A stretch of DNA of 59,368 nucleotides from an uncultured Alphaproteobacteria bacterium (lineage in GTDB: Bacteria; Pseudomonadota; Alphaproteobacteria; SP197), in the NCBI GenBank assembly GCA_943787175.1, contig CALSLK010000022.1, forward strand, positions 1-59,368, written 5' to 3'. The notes beneath the pieces are model-generated. The model saw nothing but the letters and a program-made list of their open reading frames with translations, searched no databases and was not told the origin of the DNA. Each line of letters begins with the position of its first letter. The stretch's first letter is position 1. This document shows, piece after piece, positions 51,765 to 59,368 of this stretch. A program made the translations under genes and the position numbers.

Positions 51765-53318
51765 ATGGACAAATCTACCGCAGGCCCCCGTGTGGTTGTC
51801 GTCGGCGGTGGCGCGACGGGATGTGGCGTCGCACGCGATCTGATTCTGCGCGGATTTGATGTCACGCTGGTCGAATATGGTGATCTGGGCTGCGGCACCA
51901 GCAGCCGCTTTCATGGGATGCTGCAAAGCGGCGCACGGTATGCCGTCAGTGATACGGTCTATGCTGGCGAATGCATGCGCGAACGCCGCATCATCAACAA
52001 ACTGGCGCCTGAAGCTGTCGAGGAAACAGGCGGGCTTTTTGTCAGCTTGCCTGATGACCCTGCGGACTATGGCGACAAGTTCTTTGCCGGTTGCCAAGAA
52101 GCTGACATTCCGGTCAGGGAACTCGATCCGGCCGACGTCATGGCCAGTGAACCAGCCATCAGTCGTGGGGTTCACAGGGCCTTTGCAGTGCCCGATGCAA
52201 CCGTGCAGCCATGGAGGCTCCTTAACCTTGTCGCGGCCGATATCCGTCGGCGTGGAGGCAGGGTCCTGCTGCGCCATCGTGTTACAAGCTTCGACATGAC
52301 CGGTGGGCGCGTGCGTGCTGTAGAGGTTGAAGGGCCCTCGGGCAGTCTTCGCCTGGAGGCCGACGCGGTGGTGAATGCCGCCGGGCCCTGGTCTGGTGAG
52401 ATCGCCCGTCTGCTTGGCCAGGATGTTGCGCTTGAGCTGACCAAGGGGTCGATCCTGGTCTTTGCACATCGGTTGGTAACGCGCGCGATCAACCGGTGCC
52501 GGATGCCATCCAGCTTCGACATCATGGTACCGACCGGCACGGTCAGCCTTTTCGGCACCACCTCTGAAGTGGTTGACGACCCCAGTACGACATTGGTGCG
52601 GCCCCAGGAAGTTCAGGATCTGCTGGATGCTGCAGAACCCATGATTCCCGGCATCCGGGATCGCCGCGTTTTGCGCGCCTGGGCTGGTGTGCGCCCAATC
52701 GTCAAACCCGATAACTGGCCGTCGGGCAGATCGTTGCCGCGTCGTCACACGGTCATCGACCACGGCGCATCCGGGGCCTTTACCATCTGTGGAGGCTCCT
52801 GGACCACCCATCGCATGATGGGTGAAGATGCCGGCGACCATGTGGCATCGTTCTTTGGGATCAATCGGCCAAGCGAGAGCGCGACAACCCCGCTGTCACC
52901 TGACGGTGGCGGAAGCGCCTGGAACCCGACCACCAACTATCAGGGCGTCGAAGACGCGCAAACGCGCAAGCGCACGTTGTGTGAATGCGAGAGTATCGAT
53001 CGTGATCTGGTGTCTCAAATGGTCAACGACGAGGGACTCAAACGCTTTCATGACCTGCGCCGCCGCCTCCGTATCGGCTTTGGGCCCTGTCAGGGAACGT
53101 TCTGTGGCAGCAGGCTGGCGGGCCTTGTTGCCCATCTTGACCAGGACTTTCCGGCGCAGAAGGAACTTGAAGCATTCTGGGCAGAGCGCCTGAAGGGTGC
53201 GACCCGCACGGCATGGGGTCATCATGCGCGTCAGATCATACTGAGCGACGCCGTGTTCCGGGAGAATTTGGGCATTCGCCTCGACGACAAAGCGCATCCC
53301 GCCGGAGATGACCGTTGA
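51765..53318 (+). CDS. glpA: anaerobic glycerol-3-phosphate dehydrogenase subunit A
   Basis: The 517-residue flavoprotein has FAD binding in VVVVGGGATGCGVARDLILR and the DAO-family block CGTSSRFHGMLQSGARYAVS. The GlpA-specific C-terminal BFD-type 2Fe-2S domain has cysteines in TLCECESIDRDL and FGPCQGTFCGSRLAGL. It oxidises glycerol-3-phosphate to dihydroxyacetone phosphate. The stop codon overlaps the glpB start, so glpA-glpB-glpC is translationally coupled. The enzyme complex is peripheral to the inner membrane through GlpC. Confidence 0.94.
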   Translation: MDKSTAGPRVVVVGGGATGCGVARDLILRGFDVTLVEYGDLGCGTSSRFHGMLQSGARYAVSDTVYAGECMRERRIINKLAPEAVEETGGLFVSLPDDPADYGDKFFAGCQEADIPVRELDPADVMASEPAISRGVHRAFAVPDATVQPWRLLNLVAADIRRRGGRVLLRHRVTSFDMTGGRVRAVEVEGPSGSLRLEADAVVNAAGPWSGEIARLLGQDVALELTKGSILVFAHRLVTRAINRCRMPSSFDIMVPTGTVSLFGTTSEVVDDPSTTLVRPQEVQDLLDAAEPMIPGIRDRRVLRAWAGVRPIVKPDNWPSGRSLPRRHTVIDHGASGAFTICGGSWTTHRMMGEDAGDHVASFFGINRPSESATTPLSPDGGGSAWNPTTNYQGVEDAQTRKRTLCECESIDRDLVSQMVNDEGLKRFHDLRRRLRIGFGPCQGTFCGSRLAGLVAHLDQDFPAQKELEAFWAERLKGATRTAWGHHARQIILSDAVFRENLGIRLDDKAHPAGDDR

Positions 53319-54535
53319 ACTATGACGTCGTTGTCATTGGCACCGAGCTCGACGGATGGGTTGCCGCCGCACGCCTGCTTGAACTTGGCCGCAGCGTTTG
53401 CATCGCAGCGCCAGGCGAAGGCTCTCTGCATTACGCACCGGGGGGGCTTCACGTCCTTGGCCATCTTCAAGGGCAACCTGTGACGGAACCCTATGCCGGC
53501 ATCAGCGCATTGCATGATCATCATCCCTACCGGCTTGCCGGCGCTGATCGGATGCATGCCGCGCTGTCATGGTTCGACAACTCGCCGCTTGGCGCGGGGT
53601 TCACCTATCGCGGCGGACAACGGTGCAACAGCCTGGCGGTCACGTCGGCTGGATTGCAATTGCCGGTCTTGAGTTCCTGTGACCATCAGGCAGGAGTCGA
53701 GCAGGTACAGGGCAACGTCATGACGGTCCTGAACTTCAGCGGCCATCGCGACTTTCCCTCTGGCCTGCTCGCGGCGGAATTCATCCGTAATGGCGAACGT
53801 GTCACGGCAATCGCTGTCGATCCGCCCGGCGCTCGCACGGACTCTGTGACTATCGCCAACGCCTTTGACACCATGGATGATCCTGGTGCCTGGTTTGGTG
53901 ACCTGTCTGCCGTGCTGCCTGGCGATACCGATGTTCTGTTGGTCCCCGCCGTATTGGGGAGCAAGCGACATCGTGATGTCATTGCTGCAGCGACGCGCGC
54001 ACTGGATTGCACCGTCCTGGAAGTGCCAACCTTGCCACCCTGCCTGCCTGGCATTCGCCTCAGGAACGCCTGCGAGCGTTACATCCACGAGCAGGCTGGC
54101 ACGCTGCGCCGCGGTTTTCGCGTCGCGGGCATGGATGCTGACCAGGATCGCGTTCGTTCCGTGACAGGTTCGACCGGCCAGACGATCGATGTCTCTGCCG
54201 TCATCCTGGCGACCGGGGGCGTCCTGATGGGGGGGCTGGAGGTCGATAGCCACGGCAAGATCACAGAGCCGGCCATGGGCCTCGATGCATGCCAGACCCA
54301 GCCGCTTTCCAAGGTCGGAGCAGAACAGGCCGTCGATGCGTTGCATCGCGCCGGCATCGAGACCGATGAAGATTTTCGTCCGCGCCACAGTGGAAGCCGG
54401 CCCTGGCAGAACCTCCATGTAACGGGGCGCAATCTGGCGCACTGGAATCCCGGCGCTGAAATCTCTGCCGAAGGTGTTGCGATTGTTTCAGGGTGGCTTG
54501 CCGCAGAAGCAGCGCACAGGGAGCTTGGGTCATGA
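53315..54535 (+). CDS. glpB: anaerobic glycerol-3-phosphate dehydrogenase subunit B
   Basis: The 406-residue FAD/FMN-binding subunit starts at a TTG overlapping the glpA stop: NYDVVVIGTELDGWVAAARL. ASP-like motifs include DVSAVILATGGVLMGGLEVD and GRNLAHWNPGAEISAEGVAI near the C-terminus, matching GlpB. The first glycine-rich loop is GTELDG, altered from the canonical GxGxxG as in other GlpB. It passes electrons from GlpA to GlpC. Confidence 0.88.
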   Translation: MNYDVVVIGTELDGWVAAARLLELGRSVCIAAPGEGSLHYAPGGLHVLGHLQGQPVTEPYAGISALHDHHPYRLAGADRMHAALSWFDNSPLGAGFTYRGGQRCNSLAVTSAGLQLPVLSSCDHQAGVEQVQGNVMTVLNFSGHRDFPSGLLAAEFIRNGERVTAIAVDPPGARTDSVTIANAFDTMDDPGAWFGDLSAVLPGDTDVLLVPAVLGSKRHRDVIAAATRALDCTVLEVPTLPPCLPGIRLRNACERYIHEQAGTLRRGFRVAGMDADQDRVRSVTGSTGQTIDVSAVILATGGVLMGGLEVDSHGKITEPAMGLDACQTQPLSKVGAEQAVDALHRAGIETDEDFRPRHSGSRPWQNLHVTGRNLAHWNPGAEISAEGVAIVSGWLAAEAAHRELGS

Positions 54536-55818
54536 CGACAACGCACCTTGATAGAGACAGCCATGAGGGCAGGGGGTTCAGCGTGCCGCTGATGACGCCA
54601 GCGATGGTGCGCCAGAGCATGGACAATTGTACGAAGTGCAATGTTTGCCAGGTGCATTGTCCGGTTGCCGGTGTCACCGACGCCTTTGCCGGCCCGAAAT
54701 ACGCCGGCCCGCAGGCAGAGCGATTCAGAATCATCGATGCGGTTGACGAGACGGCGCCCATGCTGTGCAGCGGTTGCGGTATCTGCACCAGCGTGTGCCC
54801 CAACGATGTGGCGATCACCGACATCATTACCCTGGCAAAGGCCGATCAGGTGGATCGCGCCGGGGGTATCGGCCTTGGGCAACGCTTGTTGAACAGGCCC
54901 GAACTGATCGGCCGTCTGGGAAGCCTGGCCCCTTGGCTTGCGAATGGCGTTTTGGCGAACTCCTTGTTCCGGCAGATTGCGGTGGCGGTGACAGGTGTTT
55001 CGCGTGATGCCCCGTTGCCCCGGTTTGCCGGACAGCGCTTCCGGCGATGGTTGAAACACTTGTCTCAGCGCGAAGGCCCTCAAATCACGTACTTTTCAGG
55101 CTGCGCCGTCGATCACTATGATCCCGATGTCGGGATTGCCGCCGTCTCCGTGCTCAACAGCCTTGGTTACAAGGTGACGGTTCCGCCCGATGCATGTTGT
55201 TCGCTTCCCATGCTGTCGAGCGGTGACTTTGAAACCGCACGGCCCCGCGCCCGAAAAATGATCGAATTGCTGACGCCCTCTGCTGGGGCTGGCCAGACCA
55301 TTGTCGGCACGTCGACCAGCTGCACGCTGACCCTCAAATCCAAGTACGCTGCCTATCTGGGATTCGATGACCGCCAGGCGAGCGAAGTGGCCCATGCCGT
55401 CTCCGATATCTGCGGATATCTTCTCGAACATCACGCAGACACGTTTGCCAAGGCATCTGCTCGGGTCCCCAAACGTGTTCTCTACCACGGTCCTTGCCAG
55501 TTGCGTGGTCACCACATCGGACAGCCTGCCCTTGAGCTGCTGCGCCTGGTTCCTGGCATCACCATCGAGCTGTCCCAGGCCAGTTGCTGCGGTGTTGCCG
55601 GTACCTATGGTTATGACCAGGAAAAGCGCCCCATCGCGGTCGATGTCGGCCGGTCTCTGATCGAGCAAATCGCTGACTCCAGGCCAGACCTGGTCATCTG
55701 CGACAGCGAGACCTGCCGTTGGAACATCGAACAGGCATCCGGCGTTCCCTGCTTGCACCCCATTCAGGTTCTTGCGCAGGCTATGGAGCTGACCTCAGGC
55801 AAGGTCTTCCAGGATTGA
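54532..55818 (+). CDS. glpC: anaerobic glycerol-3-phosphate dehydrogenase iron-sulfur subunit C
   Basis: The 428-residue protein has two 4Fe-4S clusters (CTKCNVCQVHCPVAG and CSGCGICTSVCPND) and two CCG domains (CAVDHYDPD through DACCSLPMLSS; CQLRGHHIGQ through ASCCGVAGTYGYD). GlpC anchors GlpAB and transfers electrons to the quinone pool. The ATG overlaps the glpB stop as ATGA. Its 3' end overlaps the end of the convergent oxidoreductase gene by 24 bases. Confidence 0.92.
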   Translation: MTTTHLDRDSHEGRGFSVPLMTPAMVRQSMDNCTKCNVCQVHCPVAGVTDAFAGPKYAGPQAERFRIIDAVDETAPMLCSGCGICTSVCPNDVAITDIITLAKADQVDRAGGIGLGQRLLNRPELIGRLGSLAPWLANGVLANSLFRQIAVAVTGVSRDAPLPRFAGQRFRRWLKHLSQREGPQITYFSGCAVDHYDPDVGIAAVSVLNSLGYKVTVPPDACCSLPMLSSGDFETARPRARKMIELLTPSAGAGQTIVGTSTSCTLTLKSKYAAYLGFDDRQASEVAHAVSDICGYLLEHHADTFAKASARVPKRVLYHGPCQLRGHHIGQPALELLRLVPGITIELSQASCCGVAGTYGYDQEKRPIAVDVGRSLIEQIADSRPDLVICDSETCRWNIEQASGVPCLHPIQVLAQAMELTSGKVFQD

Positions 55819-57374
55819 TTGTGCGGCCAGAACGCCAGACCCGGTTCCGGCACCGCCGCCAGGCCAGGTTGATGCGCCGCACATATAGAGCCCTTTGATC
55901 GGCATGCGATGGTGGGGATAGCTGGGGAACGGGCGTTGGCCATACGCTTGATCCAGGTGGCTGCTGCCCCCGTTGATATCGCCGCCCACCAGATTCGGGT
56001 TGAGAGATTCGAGATCAAGAGGCGAATGAATCGCCCGGCCCAGAATCTTGTTGCGAAGATCCGGCGCGTAACCTTCGATCAGATCCAGAACACGCTCGGC
56101 AAAGGCCTCCTTGGTGGCTTCGCTCCAGGTCAGATCCGTGATGGCACCAAGCGCATCGCCTTTGATCTCAGCCGGTACGCAGCGCACCATGATCCACAGA
56201 ACATGCTTGCCCTTCGGCGCGCGTGAGGGGTCATAGATGGTGGGTTGCGCCACGACACAGAACGGCTCGGCGCTCAGAATGCCTGCCAGGCCCTCCTGAT
56301 AGGCCCGCGCCAGATCATCAAGCGATGGGCCGATATGGACGTAGAAGCTCTTGCGTGCCTCTTGGGCCCGCCAGTCCGGCAGATCAGACAGGGCAAGATG
56401 GATCATCACCGTGCCGGGACCATGACGCCATGTCTGCGCCCGCCGGGTTTCGGCAGCGGGCAGATGGTCGCCGGCAAGTGCGAGCAGTGCCCCGGGCGTG
56501 ACACTGGCCAGAATCGCGCGCGATGCAGGCAAGGTTTCCCCGTTTGCGAGTTCCACGCCAACCGCACGTTCATTTTCGATGATGAGTCGCTCGACCGTCG
56601 CGTTACAGCGCACTTCTCCGCCGGCTTCCTCGATCAGCGCCACCAGCGCCATCATGAGGTTGCCGGAACCGCCCCTGGCGATGGCGATGCCTTGGCGCGC
56701 GTCGATGTTGGTTTCAAGGAAGGGGTAGGTGCAGCCGCCGGCGATATCGGGCGCGGTGTCTGGATGCAGTCCCCATGCGGCGATCATGGCCTGGAGCTCC
56801 GGACTCTCGAACCGGGCCGTCAGATTGGCGCGCAGGGAATCTGCCAGAATGCCGCGCAGGATTGGGGCAACGGCGTCGGGAACATCCTGATCTTCGCCAA
56901 ACCTAAGGGCTGTGGGACTGGCAGCGGCCGCGCGGGAACCAAGAAGGGCGAAGAGATGTGGTGCACAGGTATCAAAATCCGACAGCCAGGTTTCCCAGGC
57001 TCCGGCATCGGCCTTGGAGAACCCGGCGATGGCACGCCGGTTTTTTTCCGGGTCGGTCGTGACTCCCAGGAACTTGCCGCCTGGGAACACGGAGCCTGCG
57101 GAATGGTCGGCGGCGACGAACGATACGCCCTTGGCTTCCAGGGCTTGCCTGTGCTCCTGCCAGAATGGCGATCCCGCAAAGAGACCCAGATTCATGGCGC
57201 CGATATCATGCCGGAATCCCGGAAGTGTCAGTTCCTGCGTGCGGATGGCGCCGCCGGGTTGCTCATTGCGCTCCAGCACAAGCACCCGCCATCCCGCCAT
57301 GCAAAGCATAGGCCGCACCCAGCGCATGGGCCCGCGCCGATGATGATGACATCGGGATTCGCGTCGTTTGCCAT
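55795..57374 (-). CDS. phytoene-dehydrogenase-like FAD-dependent oxidoreductase (two frameshifts near N-terminus)
   Basis: An ATG at 57374 after GGGGAGGG starts ANDANPDVIIIGAGP, the dinucleotide-binding fold. The frame then changes twice within about 50 bases (57290-57330) before resuming as AGWRVLVLERNEQPGGAIRT. From there about 500 residues are intact, with GFRHDIGAMNLGLFAGSPFW, TNIDARQGIAIARGGSGNLM and the closing GLYMCGASTWPGGGAGTGSG. The family includes carotenoid desaturases, retinol saturase and the PYROXD2-like proteins, and the match is best to the last group. Substrate unknown. Confidence 0.85.
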
Positions 57375-57458
57375 GAACCCTCCCCACACATCCTGAGCTC
57401 GAGCCCGGTTGGATGGAAAGACTAGCCTCGCCCGGGAGCAATGCCCATGCGGAAGGTT

Positions 57459-58601
57459 TTATTCGAGCGGCATTGAGGCGTTGATGGTCGATAGCGCGGG
57501 CTGGTCGTTGGTGTGGCAGTGCACGCCGCCGCCGGCAGCCCAGGAGGCCAGCATTTCGATGACATAGACGTCACGCCCGGGGAAGTAGGTTTCGATACGT
57601 GCTTTGGCCGCGGCATCGGCTTCTGCGTTGCCAAAGCCAACCGTGATGACAAAACCGTTGCCGACCAGCCAGTTCATGTAGTTCGTATCGAACGTCTGGC
57701 CTTGATACCGTGCGGTAGCCTCGATGGGTTCGCGGATCACCGTGAAGCCGGCCGCCGCAATGGTCTCTGCTGCAGCGTCGAAGATGGCGTCGTTGCCATT
57801 TGCGTTGCCAAGACACTGGGACTGGCCGGTGCAGTCGGCCACCACGACCGTTGTCGGGCTGATGAAGCGGGCAATGCCGTCGATGTGGCCGTTGGTGAGA
57901 TCACCTTTGGGCACGCCTTCGATGAAAACCACCTTTGAGACGCCGAACTGTTCCATCAGGTCTGCCTCGGCCTCTTCCCTGGTATAACCACGGTTGCGTC
58001 TGGAATCCCCGATCACGCTCCAGTTCAGCATCACGGTATCGACACCGTTGAATTCCAGGTTGCCGCGTTCATGCACGATATCGACGTGCTCGACGGGAAT
58101 GTCGGCGATCTCGCCCACGACCTGCGGGACGCGGTTGTCCTTGCCGAAGGGAATATCAGCGCCAAAGGCGCCGCCCCAAGCGTCGAACTCCCAATTCTGG
58201 ATCGTCATCGCGCCATCCTCGATCACATAGACCGGGCCGTTGTCGCGCATCCAGGCGCTGTCGCTGCCGACCTCATGCCAGATCAGATTGGCGTTGTCGG
58301 GATTGCCGCCGGCCCGTGCAATGGCCGCGCGGGCATCGTTCATGATCGCGGGTGAATCATAGAGAATGTGGAGCTTCTGATAGCGGGAAATGATCTTGCT
58401 CATCTCGGCAAAGGCCGGTTCGTAGGTCTTTTCCCAACGTCCGGGCCATTGCAGCCAGATCGCTTCCTGTTCCTCCCATTCAGCGGGAACACGTTTGCTG
58501 GATTCGGCGGAAGCTGGTTTGGCATCAACGAAGGTCATGGTCATCATCACTGCAAGAAGAACAAAAACAGGTGCGAAAAACGTTCGAATCAAGGACAGCA
58601 T
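57459..58601 (-). CDS. exported agmatine deiminase / porphyromonas-type peptidylarginine deiminase family enzyme
   Basis: The 380-residue protein has an N-terminal signal peptide (FFAPVFVLLAVMMTMTFVDA) followed by a complete PAD_porph domain. It has RVPAEWEEQEAIWLQWPGRW, HEVGSDSAWMRDNGPVYVIE, the His in TNGHIDGIARFISP and the catalytic Cys in AAGGGVHCHTNDQPALS. AAGGAG is seven bases before the chosen ATG. Cytoplasmic agmatine deiminases lack a signal, so a periplasmic or secreted enzyme acting on agmatine or on peptidyl-arginine is suggested. Confidence 0.88.
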   Translation of the reverse strand: MLSLIRTFFAPVFVLLAVMMTMTFVDAKPASAESSKRVPAEWEEQEAIWLQWPGRWEKTYEPAFAEMSKIISRYQKLHILYDSPAIMNDARAAIARAGGNPDNANLIWHEVGSDSAWMRDNGPVYVIEDGAMTIQNWEFDAWGGAFGADIPFGKDNRVPQVVGEIADIPVEHVDIVHERGNLEFNGVDTVMLNWSVIGDSRRNRGYTREEAEADLMEQFGVSKVVFIEGVPKGDLTNGHIDGIARFISPTTVVVADCTGQSQCLGNANGNDAIFDAAAETIAAAGFTVIREPIEATARYQGQTFDTNYMNWLVGNGFVITVGFGNAEADAAAKARIETYFPGRDVYVIEMLASWAAGGGVHCHTNDQPALSTINASMPLE

Positions 58602-58782
58602 GGCGGTGCTCCTTTGGCTCTCATGAACATGAGCAATCCAATGAGGCGCTACCAACGCGAATTTCTCAGGCTATGGATTGATTGCCCTCATGCCAGCCTC
58701 GATGCACTGGGGCGTATGGCGGCTCTTGCTCATATCCTGGCGTCCGTGCACGTTGCATCGTGAAAGTCTGGAGCATCGATCG

Positions 58783-59368
58783 ATGGCATCATTTCAACAC
58801 CTGACTGTTGCGCCGTTGAGCGGCGCGGTTGGTGCGGAAATCTCGGGCGTTGATGTGTCGGGCTCGCTTGCACCTGAGGTTGTGGCAGAGATTCGCCAAG
58901 CCCTGCTCGATCACGGTGTGATCTTCCTGCGCGATCAAGTCCTCGATCCTGATCAGCACAAGGCTTTTGGACGCAACTTCGGCACGCTCAACATCGACAA
59001 GTTCGTCGAGGGTCCTCCGGGTCATCCTGAAATCATGCCCGTCATCAAGGAAGCCCATGACACCGGAAACTTTGCTGGCATGTGGCATTCCGATGTCACG
59101 TTCCTGGCCGAACCGGCCATGGGCTCGATCCTTTATGCCCGCGATGTTCCAGACGTTGGCGGCGACACCATGTTCTCTAGCATGAGCCGCGCCTATGAGA
59201 CGCTGTCGCCGGGCATGAAGACCTTGTTGGAAGGACTTCGTGCCGTTCATTGCGCCGACGTCACGTACGATCGCGAACGCATGGACGAGGCCAACCTGAC
59301 GGGTGGGGCGATGGGTTACACCGATCACAATCCCAGCCAGGAAGTCAGTGTGCATCCGGTTGTGCGCA
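58783..59368 (+). CDS. TauD/TfdA-family dioxygenase (3' end outside window)
   Basis: The first 195 codons of an Fe(II)/2-oxoglutarate dioxygenase are present: LTVAPLSGAVGAEISGVDVS, LLDHGVIFLRDQVLDPDQHK, the iron ligands in GNFAGMWHSDVTFLAEPAMG (HxD) and YARDVPDVGGDTMFSSMSRA. Members oxidise taurine, 2,4-D, alkyl sulfates and similar acids. The distal His and Arg lie beyond the edge. The 128 bases upstream, after the divergent deiminase gene, hold only the promoter region. Confidence 0.92.
   Translation, partial: MASFQHLTVAPLSGAVGAEISGVDVSGSLAPEVVAEIRQALLDHGVIFLRDQVLDPDQHKAFGRNFGTLNIDKFVEGPPGHPEIMPVIKEAHDTGNFAGMWHSDVTFLAEPAMGSILYARDVPDVGGDTMFSSMSRAYETLSPGMKTLLEGLRAVHCADVTYDRERMDEANLTGGAMGYTDHNPSQEVSVHPVVR

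Noticed and set aside
58623..58763. 46-codon plus-strand ORF between the deiminase and the TauD-like gene
   Set aside because: It lies in the divergent promoter region, has no ribosome site and no recognisable motif.

Overview
The window is chromosomal DNA of an alphaproteobacterium of roughly 60% GC. Evidence for this is the lptC-lptA-lptB-rpoN-hpf-ptsN block followed by hprK, rapZ, an EIIA-Man, HPr and enzyme I; the thrS-infC-rpmI-rplT-pheS-pheT block; an FzlA-like glutathione transferase beside queG; and an NDUFA9-like epimerase. There is no rRNA, so I do not name an order; a marine or free-living Rhodospirillales-like organism would fit.

Layout. 1-1.33 kb (minus): amgK (cut by the window edge) and tsaE. 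1.4-3.24 kb (plus): a ferredoxin-NADP reductase and an extensin-like protein, both broken by many small indels. 3.3-13.7 kb (minus): ahcY, the regulatory phosphotransferase genes, hpf, rpoN, lptB, lptA, lptC, rnd and tRNA-Leu(CAG). 14.1-22.1 kb: NDUFA9-like gene, uppP, then gltD-gltB behind two promoter-like elements. 22.1-26.7 kb: an accessory island with AT-rich DNA, a tandem array of small precursor-like peptide genes, direct repeats, and an IS3-family element lying between two unrelated truncated genes. 26.7-33 kb: GST/FzlA-like, lipoprotein, queG, epimerase, hydrolase and two glycosyltransferases. 33-41.5 kb: thrS-infC-rpmI-rplT-pheS-pheT and an amidohydrolase. 41.6-43.4 kb: lepA. 43.4-51.3 kb: catabolic genes (GlxA-type regulator, class II aldolase, gamma-butyrobetaine-hydroxylase-like dioxygenase, bile-acid-type transporter, LLM oxidoreductase, two SDRs, LysR regulator). 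51.5-59.4 kb: tRNA-Ser(GGA), glpA-glpB-glpC, a phytoene-dehydrogenase-like oxidoreductase, an exported agmatine-deiminase-like enzyme and the start of a TauD-like dioxygenase.

The most interesting locus is 23.46-24.33 kb. Four tandem minus-strand genes of 58-66 codons each have a near-identical Shine-Dalgarno region and a strongly conserved N-terminal ~47 residues. Their C-terminal 12-20 residues are hypervariable but all end in Gly-Cys. This conserved-leader/variable-core design is typical of RiPP natural-product precursors. A fifth, decayed unit and a further small gene with its own ribosome site flank the array. No modification enzyme or transporter is recognisable in the window, so the product class is open.

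Caution for the reader: many highly conserved genes (ahcY, enzyme I, HPr, rapZ, hprK, hpf, rpoN, gltB and others) carry single-base frameshifts, several of them in homopolymers. I read these mainly as sequencing or assembly errors and give whole-gene spans for the affected genes.
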